In this document: one piece after another, positions 1 through 7,528 of the stretch
Layout: the number at the start of each line of letters is the position of its first letter
Position numbering within the stretch: position 1 is the stretch's first letter
Assembly: GCA_025966295.1 (NCBI GenBank)
Contig: JAOPVD010000348.1
Coordinates: 1-11,551 of the forward strand
Direction: 5' to 3'
From: Frankiales bacterium
GTDB lineage: Bacteria > Actinomycetota > Actinomycetes > Mycobacteriales > SCTD01
Length of the DNA stretch: 11,551 nucleotides
The notes under the pieces: generated by a model
The model's input: the letters and a program-made list of their open reading frames with translations, nothing else
The model's database searches: none
What the model was told of the DNA's origin: nothing
Program-made: the position numbers and the translations under genes

Positions 1-42
1 GGCGCGCTGGTGGCCCGCCGGCTCCGGGAGCGCGACGCCTGA
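1..42 (+). CDS. C-terminal end of an unidentified upstream gene (partial)
   Basis: Frame 1 reads 13 codons and then TGA at 40-42, giving a tail that ends in RRLRERDA. All 13 sense codons end in G or C, which is the coding signature of this genome. The stop lies only 3 bp before the GTG of the first crcB gene, as expected inside an operon. Too little is visible to name the protein; the arginine-rich end could be a cytoplasmic tail. The other two forward frames also stay open here, so the call rests on codon bias and spacing. Confidence 0.5.
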   Translation, partial: GALVARRLRERDA

Positions 43-45
43 GCG

Positions 46-438
46 GTGCGTGGCAGGCTGCCCGCCGTGCCCGACGTCGACCCTGAAGCACCCGTCGCGC
101 CCGGGCCGCTGCTGCCGCTGGTGCTGCTGGTCGCGGTCGGTGGCGTCCTGGGCTCGCTCGCCCGCTGGGCCCTGACGGAGGCGTTCCCGGGGCTCGGCAC
201 GACGCTCGGCATCAACGTCGTCGGGTCGTTCGCGCTGGGCCTGCTGGTCGGCCTGCGGCCGCACGGGCGGCTGTCGCGGCCCTTCCTCGGCACCGGGGTG
301 CTGGGCGGGTTCACCACCTTCTCGGCGCTGGCCGTGCAGACGGTCGACGCCTCGCGCGGCACCGCGGTGGCCTACCTGGCCGGCACGCTGGTGCTGGGCA
401 CGGCGGCCGCGGCGCTCGGGCTGCGGATGGCGCGGTGA
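46..438 (+). CDS. crcB: CrcB/Fluc fluoride channel subunit 1
   Basis: This 130-residue protein is a Fluc-family fluoride channel subunit, a small four-helix membrane protein that lets toxic fluoride leave the cytoplasm. Visible family marks are GSLARW in helix 1, NVVGSFALG in helix 2 (the pore asparagine), GGFTTFSAL in broken helix 3, and a Tyr-containing helix 4. The first Phe of the helix-3 TTFSxF pair is present, but the second is Leu. A roughly 20-residue Pro-rich N-terminus precedes helix 1. The GTG at 46 follows the previous stop by 3 bp but has no well-spaced Shine-Dalgarno sequence; a GTG at 67 is an alternative start. The next crcB gene overlaps by 4 bp. Known paired Fluc genes make antiparallel heterodimers, and that is inferred here. 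A fluoride riboswitch, if present, would lie outside the window. Confidence 0.93.
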   Translation: MRGRLPAVPDVDPEAPVAPGPLLPLVLLVAVGGVLGSLARWALTEAFPGLGTTLGINVVGSFALGLLVGLRPHGRLSRPFLGTGVLGGFTTFSALAVQTVDASRGTAVAYLAGTLVLGTAAAALGLRMAR

Positions 439-740
439 CCGCGCTGCTGGTCGCCCTCGGGGCCGCGGTGGGCGCGCCGCTGCGCTTTCTGGTAGCCGCC
501 TGGTGGCCCCACAAGGGCGCCACCCTCGTCGTCAACGTCGTAGGCAGTGCCGTCCTGGGCCTGCTCGTCCAGCCGTCGATGTCGACGTACGCGCTGGTGG
601 GGGCGGGGTTCTGCGGCGCGCTGACCACCTTCTCGGCCTTCGCGGTCGAGGTGGTGGAGAGCCGCTCCTGGCGCTACGTCGTGGCGTCGGTGCTGCTGTG
701 CGTCGGCGCTGCCGCGCTCAGCCGCTTCGTCGCGGGCTGA
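435..740 (+). CDS. crcB: CrcB/Fluc fluoride channel subunit 2
   Basis: This second Fluc subunit has 101 residues and four predicted helices. It carries the pore asparagine in NVVGSAVLG and an intact helix-3 motif, GALTTFSAF, with both phenylalanines. Its GTG start overlaps the TGA of the first crcB (GTGA at 435-438), implying translational coupling and roughly equal production. Tandem divergent crcB genes are known in Actinobacteria and Firmicutes; each subunit takes one fixed orientation in the membrane and the two form the channel together. Its 3' end overlaps the convergent GGDEF-EAL gene by 23 bp (718-740). The identity is secure; the heterodimer is inferred from family knowledge. Confidence 0.94.
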   Translation: MTALLVALGAAVGAPLRFLVAAWWPHKGATLVVNVVGSAVLGLLVQPSMSTYALVGAGFCGALTTFSAFAVEVVESRSWRYVVASVLLCVGAAALSRFVAG

Positions 741-3072
741 CGGCGACGGCGGGTGCGAGCGCCGGGTGCAGTCCGCGCGGCGCCGGCAGCGGGGCACCGG
801 CGGCCGGCCCGTCCCCGACCGGGTAGCGGTGCCCGCCGACGAACAGCGCGCCGAACGCGTCCCTCTGCAGCGGCCGGCTGAACAGGTAGCCCTGCGCGAA
901 CCGGCAGCCCAGCTCGCGCAGCACCTCCAGCTGCGCGACGGTCTCCACCCCCTCAGCCACCGAGCTCAGGTCGAGGCTGTGGGCCATGTCGACGACGCTG
1001 GCGACGAGCGCGCGGGTGCGTGGCTCGTCGGCGACCGCCGTCACGAACTCGCGGTCGATCTTGACGGTGCTGGTGTCGAAGCGGCGCAGGTAGCGCAGCG
1101 AGGAGTAGCCGGTGCCGAAGTCGTCGACCGCCACCCCCACCCCGATGCTGCGCAGCTCCCGGACGACGTCGACGGCCGTCTCCCAGTCGTCCATCAGGGC
1201 CTGCTCGGTGATCTCGAGGACCAGCCGGAACGGCTCGAGCCGGTGCTCCGCCAGCACCTCGCGCACCAGGTCGCACAGATCCGGTACGGCGAGCTGGCGC
1301 GGGCTGACGTTGACCCCGATGGTGCCGCGCGTCAGCGGTGTGCCGCGGTCAGCGGCCTCGGCCAGCCAGCCCGCCAGGTCGGCGGCCGCGGTCCGCAGGG
1401 CGTGCGCGCCGAGGGCGGCGATGGCACCGACCTGCTCGGCGAGCGGCACGAACTCGCTGGGGCCGACGCTGCCCAGAACCGGGTGCTGCCAGCGCAGCAG
1501 GGCCTCGGCGCCCACCACCTGGCCGTCGGCGAGCCGGACCATCGGCTCGTAGACGAGGCCGAACTGGTCGAGGGAGGGGCGCGACACCTCGTCGCGCATG
1601 TGCACCCGCGCCGCGGCCGCCGCCCGGGTCGGCCCCTGGAGCACGACGACTCCCGAGCGGTGCGGCTCCTTGGTGGCCTTCGCCCGGTACATGGCCACGT
1701 CCACGTGCGACAGCACCACCGCGGCCTCGCGGTCGTCCGGTCCGGTCACGACGACCCCGACGCTGGCGGTCACCGCGAAGCGCCGGCTGCCGATGGCGAC
1801 CGGCTGGTCGAACGCCTCGACGATGAGCTGGTCGAGCCGGGGCGCCTGCGCCGCCGGGACGCAGACCGCGAACTCGTCACCGCCCAGCCGGGTGACCAGC
1901 GCGTCCTCGGGCACCGCCAGCCGGAGCCGCCCGGCGACCTCGTTCAGCACGGCGTCGCCGGTGTCGTGGCCGTGGGTGTCGTTGATGTCCTTGAAGTCGT
2001 CGAGGTCCAGCAGCGCGAGCGTCACCGGGCCGGCGTGGGCGGCCAGCAGCGCCGACAGCCCCTGGTGCAGGGCGGTCCGGTTGCCGAGCCCGGTGAGCGG
2101 GTCGCGCTGCGCGGCCGCGGTGGCCTCGCGCTCGCGCGCCCGCAGCCGGCCGACGGTGTACTGCTGCTCGGCGCTCGTGAGCAGCTGGCGCAGGACCAGG
2201 AGGGACCCGAGGATGACGACAATGGCCATCTGCAGGACGGTGAAGGGCTCGCCCTGGACGATGAGGCGGCACGCCAGCACGAGAGCCGGCACGCACGGGA
2301 GGTAGGGCGCCGCCGTCTCCAGCAGGCTGGAGGCGGCCGGCTCCTGGGCGACCAGCTGCACCGCCTGCCGGGCTCGCAGCGGCGCCACCCCCATCAGCAC
2401 GAGACCCGCCTGGGTGACCACCGCCGGCCAGGTGGTGGGGCTGTACCAGCCGTGCAGGACCCCGACGCTGTAGCCGATGTCGCCCGCCGTCAGCAGCGCG
2501 AAGCCCAGGCCGGCGGTGTGGAGGAACGGGCGCAGCTCCTGCTGCACCCGGGGCAGCACGGCCAGCACCACGGCCAGCACGACGGCACCGCTGACCAGGT
2601 AGCCGAGCGCCGACCCGGTGGCGGCCGGGTCGCCGTCCGCGTGGCCGGTCATCGTGCTGACGATGCCGGCCAGCAGGAAGGCCAGCCCGGACACCGCGAC
2701 CAGCGCGTCCAGCAGGGCCTTGCTGCGCCACGGGCCGTCGAGCGGGTGGCGGGGCAGCGCCAGCAGGCCGGCGACGGCAAGTGGTCCGTAGCTCAGGTAG
2801 AGCCAGTCGGCGGCGGCGCCGGCGGGGGACGGCTCGCCGGTGAGCAGCAGGTGCCCCGTGGCGGTGAGCCCGCCGCTGATCCCGACCAGCAGCGCGCCGG
2901 CGAACAGCGCCCGGGACCGCCGACCGGGCGCGGCCCCGACCCGGAGCAGGCACACGACTGCGAGCACCGCCGTGACGCACCGGACGCCGTACGACAGGGC
3001 GGTCGAGAGCGGCACCAGGACCAAGGACGCGGCGACGGCACCCCCAAGCAGCCGCCGCCGCGTCCTGGTCAT
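718..3072 (-). CDS. Polytopic GGDEF-EAL protein (cyclic-di-GMP synthesis and breakdown)
   Basis: This 784-residue membrane protein makes and/or degrades the second messenger c-di-GMP. The first 290 or so residues hold about 9-10 hydrophobic segments of a type I cannot assign to a named sensor domain. A charged linker helix follows, then a GGDEF domain (about 324-480) with DLDDFKDIND and an intact GGDEF at 397-401, then an EAL domain (about 495-745). The EAL domain keeps EALLR (523-527), NVSPRQL, LEITE, DDFG (650-653), KID, AEGVET and QGYLFSRP, so both halves look catalytically competent. The RxxD inhibitory site is absent: the equivalent residues are PEDA. The ATG at 3072 begins MTRTRRR, a positive-inside start, but no Shine-Dalgarno sequence precedes it. 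The gene lies 98 bp after the GNAT gene and converges on crcB. The open frame continues upstream of the ATG as a shadow of the neighbouring gene. Confidence 0.93.
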   Translation of the reverse strand: MTRTRRRLLGGAVAASLVLVPLSTALSYGVRCVTAVLAVVCLLRVGAAPGRRSRALFAGALLVGISGGLTATGHLLLTGEPSPAGAAADWLYLSYGPLAVAGLLALPRHPLDGPWRSKALLDALVAVSGLAFLLAGIVSTMTGHADGDPAATGSALGYLVSGAVVLAVVLAVLPRVQQELRPFLHTAGLGFALLTAGDIGYSVGVLHGWYSPTTWPAVVTQAGLVLMGVAPLRARQAVQLVAQEPAASSLLETAAPYLPCVPALVLACRLIVQGEPFTVLQMAIVVILGSLLVLRQLLTSAEQQYTVGRLRAREREATAAAQRDPLTGLGNRTALHQGLSALLAAHAGPVTLALLDLDDFKDINDTHGHDTGDAVLNEVAGRLRLAVPEDALVTRLGGDEFAVCVPAAQAPRLDQLIVEAFDQPVAIGSRRFAVTASVGVVVTGPDDREAAVVLSHVDVAMYRAKATKEPHRSGVVVLQGPTRAAAAARVHMRDEVSRPSLDQFGLVYEPMVRLADGQVVGAEALLRWQHPVLGSVGPSEFVPLAEQVGAIAALGAHALRTAAADLAGWLAEAADRGTPLTRGTIGVNVSPRQLAVPDLCDLVREVLAEHRLEPFRLVLEITEQALMDDWETAVDVVRELRSIGVGVAVDDFGTGYSSLRYLRRFDTSTVKIDREFVTAVADEPRTRALVASVVDMAHSLDLSSVAEGVETVAQLEVLRELGCRFAQGYLFSRPLQRDAFGALFVGGHRYPVGDGPAAGAPLPAPRGLHPALAPAVAVSPRRSG

Positions 3073-3170
3073 GGGTGACAGTCTGTGACCGTTTGCCTGC
3101 GCCCGGAGCGGGCGGTCCGGATCTGGTACCCGAGCCACCCGGTCTAGGGGCGAGGGCTGGTCACATCGGG

Positions 3171-3647
3171 TCAGGCGCGGGCTGCGGCGAGGGCGGTAAG
3201 CGCGTCCCCGTCCACCCGCCAGACCGTCCAGTCGTCCTCGGGATGGGCGCCGAGCGAGCTGTAGAAGCCCCGGGCAGGGGCATTCCAGTCCAAAACCCAC
3301 CACTCGCAGCGGGTCCAGCCCCGGGCGACGGCGGTGTGCGCGAGCTCGGCGAGCAGCGCCCGGCCCAGCCCGGTGCCGCGGGCCTCCGGCCGCACGAACA
3401 GGTCCTCGAGCCACAGGCCCGGCTTGCCGGTCCAGGTGCTGAAGGTGCGGTACCAGAGCGCGAAGCCGACGACCTCGCCGTCCAGCTCCGCGAGGTGGCA
3501 GCTGGCGACGGCGTCCGGCCCGAACAGCGCCGCGTGCAGGTCGTCCTCGGACGCCACGACGGCGTCCGGCTCCTTCTCGTAGTGCGCGAGCTCCTTGACG
3601 AGCTGCAGCACAACGGGGACGTCGGCGCCGGTGGCGAGCCTGATCAC
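3171..3647 (-). CDS. GNAT-family N-acetyltransferase, SSAT-like
   Basis: This 158-residue cytoplasmic enzyme should transfer acetyl from acetyl-CoA to an amine. The acetyl-CoA motif is RPEARGTGLG (about 86-95), followed by a C-terminal VLDWNAPARGFYSSLGA with the conserved Tyr near 129. The N-terminal ELAHYEKEPDAV segment and WLEDLFV strand resemble the spermidine/spermine and thialysine acetyltransferase branch, so a polyamine or diamine substrate is plausible but unproven. I chose the GTG at 3647 because it overlaps the stop of the upstream phosphatase by 4 bp (GTGA) and gives the family-typical MIRxAT start. A GTG at 3656 is the alternative. The two genes are probably co-transcribed and translationally coupled. 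Confidence 0.88.
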   Translation of the reverse strand: MIRLATGADVPVVLQLVKELAHYEKEPDAVVASEDDLHAALFGPDAVASCHLAELDGEVVGFALWYRTFSTWTGKPGLWLEDLFVRPEARGTGLGRALLAELAHTAVARGWTRCEWWVLDWNAPARGFYSSLGAHPEDDWTVWRVDGDALTALAAARA

Positions 3648-4186
3648 GTGTTCCACTCCAGGACGGCGGGCCAGTCGTGCTCGTGGCCGAGCACCGCGAT
3701 GCCGCTCGGGCGGAGCACGAAGTGCTTGCCCTGACGGGGGTCGAGGCCAAGGTAGACGGCGGTGAGGATGCGCAGGACGTGGCCGTGCGCGATGAGGCAC
3801 ACGTCGCCGTCCTGAGGGAGCCGGGCCAGCACCCGGCGCACCCGCTCGGCGACCTGGTCGACGGTCTCGCCCAGCGGCACGTCGTCCCACACCCGCCAGG
3901 GCCGCTCGGCGCTCATCTCGGCGGTGGTGCGGCCCTCCGCCGGCCCGTAGTCCCACTCCATCAGGTCGTCGTCGAGCACCGGGTGCAGGCCGGCCAGCTC
4001 GGCGGTGCGGCGGGCCCGCTCCAGCGGGCTGGACAGCACCCGTGCCCACGGCCGGTCCAGCCGGGCCTTCAGCGCGGTCGCCGACGCCTCGCCCTCGGCG
4101 GTCAGCGGGATGTCGGTGCGTCCGGTGTGCTGGAAACTCTTCGACCACTCGGTCTCGCCGTGCCGGACCAGCCAGATGTCACCCAC
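3644..4186 (-). CDS. Histidine phosphatase, sedoheptulose-bisphosphatase (Shb17)-like
   Basis: This 180-residue enzyme belongs to the phosphoglycerate mutase-like histidine phosphatase superfamily. The phosphohistidine motif is LVRHGETEW (His9). The other catalytic parts are SSPLERARRT (Arg57/Arg60 region), Glu77 in DLMEWDYG and His134 in IAHGHVLR. The segments EWSKSFQHTGRTDIPLT, DDDLMEWDYG, ERPWRVW and GIAVLGHEHD resemble, from memory, the yeast Shb17 sedoheptulose-1,7-bisphosphatase, which suggests a sugar-bisphosphate substrate. Many actinobacterial relatives are simply called acid phosphatase. The GTG at 4186 places the RHG motif at the usual distance from the start. It has no Shine-Dalgarno sequence, because a strong hairpin ends 12 nt upstream; an in-frame GTG at 4210 lies inside that hairpin. 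The GNAT gene overlaps the 3' end by 4 bp. Confidence 0.88.
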   Translation of the reverse strand: MGDIWLVRHGETEWSKSFQHTGRTDIPLTAEGEASATALKARLDRPWARVLSSPLERARRTAELAGLHPVLDDDLMEWDYGPAEGRTTAEMSAERPWRVWDDVPLGETVDQVAERVRRVLARLPQDGDVCLIAHGHVLRILTAVYLGLDPRQGKHFVLRPSGIAVLGHEHDWPAVLEWNT

Positions 4187-4198
4187 CCGGACAGCAAA

Positions 4199-4232
4199 GC
4201 AGCCCGGCACCCCGCGAGGGGGACCGGGCTGC
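4199..4232 (-). terminator. Strong GNRA-capped hairpin after sodN
   Basis: Bases 4199-4207 (GCAGCCCGG) pair perfectly with 4224-4232. After a 2x2 internal mismatch, four C-G pairs close a GCGA tetraloop, which is a GNRA loop. The hairpin begins 10 bp after the sodN stop. On the minus strand it is followed by only CTTTGCTG, a short T-run, as in many high-GC actinobacterial terminators. It probably ends or attenuates the sodN transcript, or protects its 3' end. Because it finishes 12 nt before the phosphatase start, it may also affect that gene's translation. Confidence 0.7.
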
Positions 4233-4242
4233 CGCGGTCGGT

Positions 4243-4641
4243 TCAGGCCGCCTTCTTGGTCTCCCAGAAGATGGCGTCGATCCGGGCGATGCCGTCGAGC
4301 AGCTTCTGGCCGTCGGCCGGGTCCATCGACTGCTTGGCACCGGTGCCGCTGGCGAGCTTGATGGTGTCGTTGAACAGCCCGTTCAGCTCCGGGTACTTCT
4401 CGAAGTGCGGGCTCTTGAAGTAGTCGTGCCACAGCACGGCGAGGTGGTGCTTCACGAGCTCGGCCCGCTGCTCCTTGATGAGCACGGCGCGCTGGCGGAA
4501 CACCGGGTCCTCGTTGCCCTGGTACTTCACCTGGATGGCCTTGACCGACTCCGCCTCGATACGGGCCTGAGCGGGGTCGTAGACGCCGCAGGGCAGGTCG
4601 CAGTGGGCGGAGACGACGGTCTTCGGCGTGAGGAACCGCAT
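4243..4641 (-). CDS. sodN: Nickel superoxide dismutase precursor
   Basis: SodN converts superoxide to hydrogen peroxide and oxygen in the cytoplasm, using nickel. The 132-residue precursor has a 12-residue propeptide (MRFLTPKTVVSA) followed by the diagnostic nickel hook HCDLPCGVYD (His13, Cys14, Cys18, Tyr21). Cleavage before His13 frees the amino group that binds nickel. The rest is the four-helix body, with EAESVKAIQ, KEQRAELVKHH, HDYFKSPHFEKYPELN and the C-terminal IFWETKKA, as in Streptomyces SodN. The ATG at 4641 follows a good GGAAGGA ribosome site (4648-4654). The maturation protease gene sodX diverges from it 55 bp away, and a hairpin follows the stop. Nickel-responsive control by a Nur-type regulator is known in Streptomyces; I see no clear Nur box here. 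Confidence 0.97.
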   Translation of the reverse strand: MRFLTPKTVVSAHCDLPCGVYDPAQARIEAESVKAIQVKYQGNEDPVFRQRAVLIKEQRAELVKHHLAVLWHDYFKSPHFEKYPELNGLFNDTIKLASGTGAKQSMDPADGQKLLDGIARIDAIFWETKKAA

Positions 4642-4654
4642 GATGTGTCCTTCC

Positions 4655-4676
4655 GGGTCGGGGTCTGCCCCGACCC
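4655..4676. promoter_or_regulatory. Perfect 9-bp inverted repeat between sodN and sodX
   Basis: GGGTCGGGG (4655-4663) and CCCCGACCC (4668-4676) are perfect inverted arms around a 4-nt centre. The element occupies much of the 55-bp gap between the divergent genes. On the sodN strand it abuts the GGAAGGA ribosome site, so as RNA it would place a stable stem against the Shine-Dalgarno sequence. A TAGGGT that could serve as a sodN -10 box (4673-4678, minus strand) overlaps its outer arm, which would instead suggest a DNA operator. It does not look like the Streptomyces Nur box. The repeat itself is certain; its function is inferred. Confidence 0.6.
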
Positions 4677-4696
4677 TAGACCGGAGGGTGGGACGC

Positions 4697-4980
4697 GTGC
4701 GCATGGGGACCGTCCGGGTCAGCGGCCCGTCGATGGTGCCGACGCTGTACGGCGGGGACCTGCTCGTCGTCCGGCGCGGCGCCCGGGTCCGCACCGGTGA
4801 CCTGGTGGTGGGGCGGCTGCGGGCGCGCCCCGAGCTGCTGGTGGTCAAGCGGGCGGTCGCCGAGCAGGACGGTGGGTGGCAGGTCGTCTCCGACAACCCG
4901 TACGGCGGCAGCGTGTCCGGGCTCGCCGACGTCGAGGCGAGGGTGCTGCTGCGGTACTGGCCCCCACGCCGGCGACGCGG

Positions 4981-4984
<4 letters not shown>
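4697..4984 (+). CDS. sodX: Nickel-type SOD maturation protease
   Basis: SodX is a small S24/S26 (signal-peptidase-like) serine protease that removes the SodN propeptide. The visible catalytic pair is Ser12 in SGPSMVPTL and Lys51 in ELLVVKRAV; DNPYGGSVSG is the conserved later box. With 95 residues and no hydrophobic anchor it is predicted to be soluble, which fits a cytoplasmic SodN substrate. I chose the GTG at 4697 because GGAGG (4683-4687) lies 9 nt upstream; the in-frame ATG at 4703 is the alternative. Adjacency to sodN, divergently transcribed, strongly supports the assignment. Its TAG overlaps the opposite-strand stop of the ABC ATPase gene. Confidence 0.93.
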
Positions 4985-5741
<757 letters not shown>

Positions 5742-5745
<4 letters not shown>

Positions 5746-6647
5746 CGGGGCATCTCCCGGCGGGCGGAGCGCAGGCTGCGGTGCAGCCGCTGCAGCGGCG
5801 TCGGCGGCAGGTTGCGGCTCGCCCCGCGGGCGAAGCGGCGCTCCAGGTAGAACTGGCCGATGCTGAACACGCTGGTGAGGATGAGGTACCAGAGCGCCGC
5901 GGCGAACAGCAGCTCCATGATCTGCAGGTTGTTGGTGTAGATCGCCTGGGCGGCCAGCAGCAGCTCGCCGTACTGGACGATCGAGGCCAGCGCGCTGGTC
6001 TTGAGCATGTTGATGAACTCGTTGCCGGTCGGCGGCACGATGACCCGCATCGCCTGCGGCAGCACGATCCGCCGCAGCAGCAGCCCGCGGCGCATGCCCA
6101 GGGCCTGGGCCGCCTCGGTCTGGCCCTCGTCCACCGACGTGAGGCCGGCCCGGACGATCTCGGCCATGTAGGCGCCCTCGTTGATGCCGAGGCCCAGGAG
6201 GGCGGCGACGAACGGCGTCATGACGTCGCTGGTCTGCGCCGAGCCGAGGCCCGGGAACGACAGCGTCTGGAACAGGAACGCCAGGTTGAACCAGACCAGC
6301 AGCTGCAGCAGCACCGGCGTGCCGCGGAAGAACCACACGTACAGCCAGCCGATGGCCGCGGTGACCGGGTTGCCGGAGGACCGCATCACCGCCACCACCA
6401 CGCCGATGACGATGCCGAGCGCCTGGGCCAGGACGCTGATGAGCAGCGTGCGCCCGGCTCCCTTCACGATGGTGTCGAAGGTGAAGAACTGCCAGGTGGT
6501 GGACCACTTCACGTCGGCGCCGCTGAGGGCGTGCACGAACAGGCCGAACAACCCGATGGCCACGACGGCGCTCAGCCACCGGCCCCAGTGCCGGACGGGG
6601 ACGGCGACGAGGCGCTCCGGCGGGGCCGCCGTCACGACGTCGCTCAC
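5742..6647 (-). CDS. Polar amino acid ABC transporter, permease subunit
   Basis: This 301-residue inner-membrane permease forms the substrate path. A short N-terminal cytoplasmic stretch and an extra helix (about 24-41) precede the core. The core carries the family marks WFFRGTPVLLQL (about 105-116) and the EAA loop, TEAAQALGMRRGLLLRRIVLPQA starting near 177, which docks the ATPase. The C-terminus is a basic tail. Only one permease gene is present, so a homodimer is likely. GTG 6647 overlaps the binding-protein stop by 4 bp (GTGA); no separate Shine-Dalgarno sequence is evident, consistent with translational coupling. Substrate cannot be told from sequence. Confidence 0.94.
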
Positions 6648-7528
6648 GTGCCGGCGTTGACCGTCGCCGTCTTCAGCGCCCCGGCCGTGACGTTCCACTT
6701 CTGCAGGATCTTGGCGTACTCGCCGTTGTCGATGAGGGCCTGCAGCGCCTGCTTCAGGGCATCACGCAGCTGGGTGTCCTCCTTGCGGACACCGATGCCG
6801 TACGGACCGGCGGCGATCTGGGTGCCGACGACCTCGTAGTCGGAGGACTTGCTGGCCGTGTACGCGGCGACCGGGAAGTCGTTCATGTCGGCGACGGCCC
6901 GGCCCTGCCTCACCTGCAACAGCGCCTCGGTGTCCCGGTCGAACTTCAAGATCTTGAGGTCCTTGCCGCGCTTCTTGCAGGTGGCCAGCTGGGCGGTGGC
7001 GACGTCGTCCTGCGTGGTCCCGCGCTGGATCGCGATGGTCTTGCCGCAGAAGTCGTCGAGGCCCTTGATGTTGTCCGGGTTGCCCTTCTTCACGATGATC
7101 GAGGTGCCGGCCAGGAAGTAGTCGACGAAGTCGATCTCCTGCTGGCGCTTCTTGTTGTCGCTCATCGCGCTCATGATCAGGTCGATCCGCTTGCTCTTGG
7201 TGAGCGACGTGATCAGCCCGTCGAAGGTGGCGTTCTGGAACTTCAGGGTGATGCCGAGCTGCGCGCCGAGCGCCTTGCCGAGGTCGGGGTCGAGCCCGAT
7301 GACGGTCTTGCCGTCGGTGTCGAAGAACTCGACCGGCGGGTACGCGACGTCCGACCCGACGACCAGCGTGCCCCTGTCGCGGATCGCCTGCGGGAGCAGC
7401 GAGGCGAGCGGCGCGGCCGCGCTCGACCCGGGCGCGTTCACGGTGGGGGAGTCGGTGGACGAGCCGCAGCCCGAGACGACCAGGGCGACGGCCGCGACCA
7501 GCGGCAGCAGGCGAAGTGGGGCGCGCAC
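6644..7528 (-). CDS. Amino acid ABC transporter, substrate-binding lipoprotein
   Basis: This 294-residue extracytoplasmic receptor captures an amino acid and delivers it to the permease. A hydrophobic signal segment ends in the lipobox VSGC (lipidated Cys21), followed by a Ser/Pro/Ala linker. The family 3 solute-binding fold begins at GTLVVGSDVAYPPVEF. It includes GLDPDLGKALGAQLG, FDGLITSLTKSKRIDLIMSAMS and a C-terminal IGVRKED with LIDNGEYAKILQKWN. Two cysteines in DDFCGKT and LATCKKR may form a disulfide. The GTG at 7528 has an excellent GGAGG (7535-7539) 6 nt upstream and puts the signal peptide at the very N-terminus. It is first in the three-gene operon and diverges from malic enzyme. 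The ligand is unknown. Confidence 0.94.
   Translation of the reverse strand: MRAPLRLLPLVAAVALVVSGCGSSTDSPTVNAPGSSAAAPLASLLPQAIRDRGTLVVGSDVAYPPVEFFDTDGKTVIGLDPDLGKALGAQLGITLKFQNATFDGLITSLTKSKRIDLIMSAMSDNKKRQQEIDFVDYFLAGTSIIVKKGNPDNIKGLDDFCGKTIAIQRGTTQDDVATAQLATCKKRGKDLKILKFDRDTEALLQVRQGRAVADMNDFPVAAYTASKSSDYEVVGTQIAAGPYGIGVRKEDTQLRDALKQALQALIDNGEYAKILQKWNVTAGALKTATVNAGT

Noticed and set aside
766..3078. Long plus-strand open frame (770 codons) opposite the GGDEF-EAL gene
   Set aside because: Its translation is rich in His, Gln, Arg and Asp with no domain. It is the typical antisense shadow of a high-GC gene, and the minus strand encodes a fully recognisable protein.
3073..3114. GTCAC direct repeat and GCCCG/CGGGC stem in the GGDEF-EAL leader, considered as a riboswitch
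   Set aside because: Only a 5-bp stem and a 5-bp repeat are seen, with none of the conserved bases of a c-di-GMP riboswitch.
3073..3750. Upstream extension of the GGDEF-EAL frame
   Set aside because: The extension overlaps the GNAT gene in another frame, is Arg/Ala-rich and has no domain; the ATG at 3072 gives a normal membrane-protein start.
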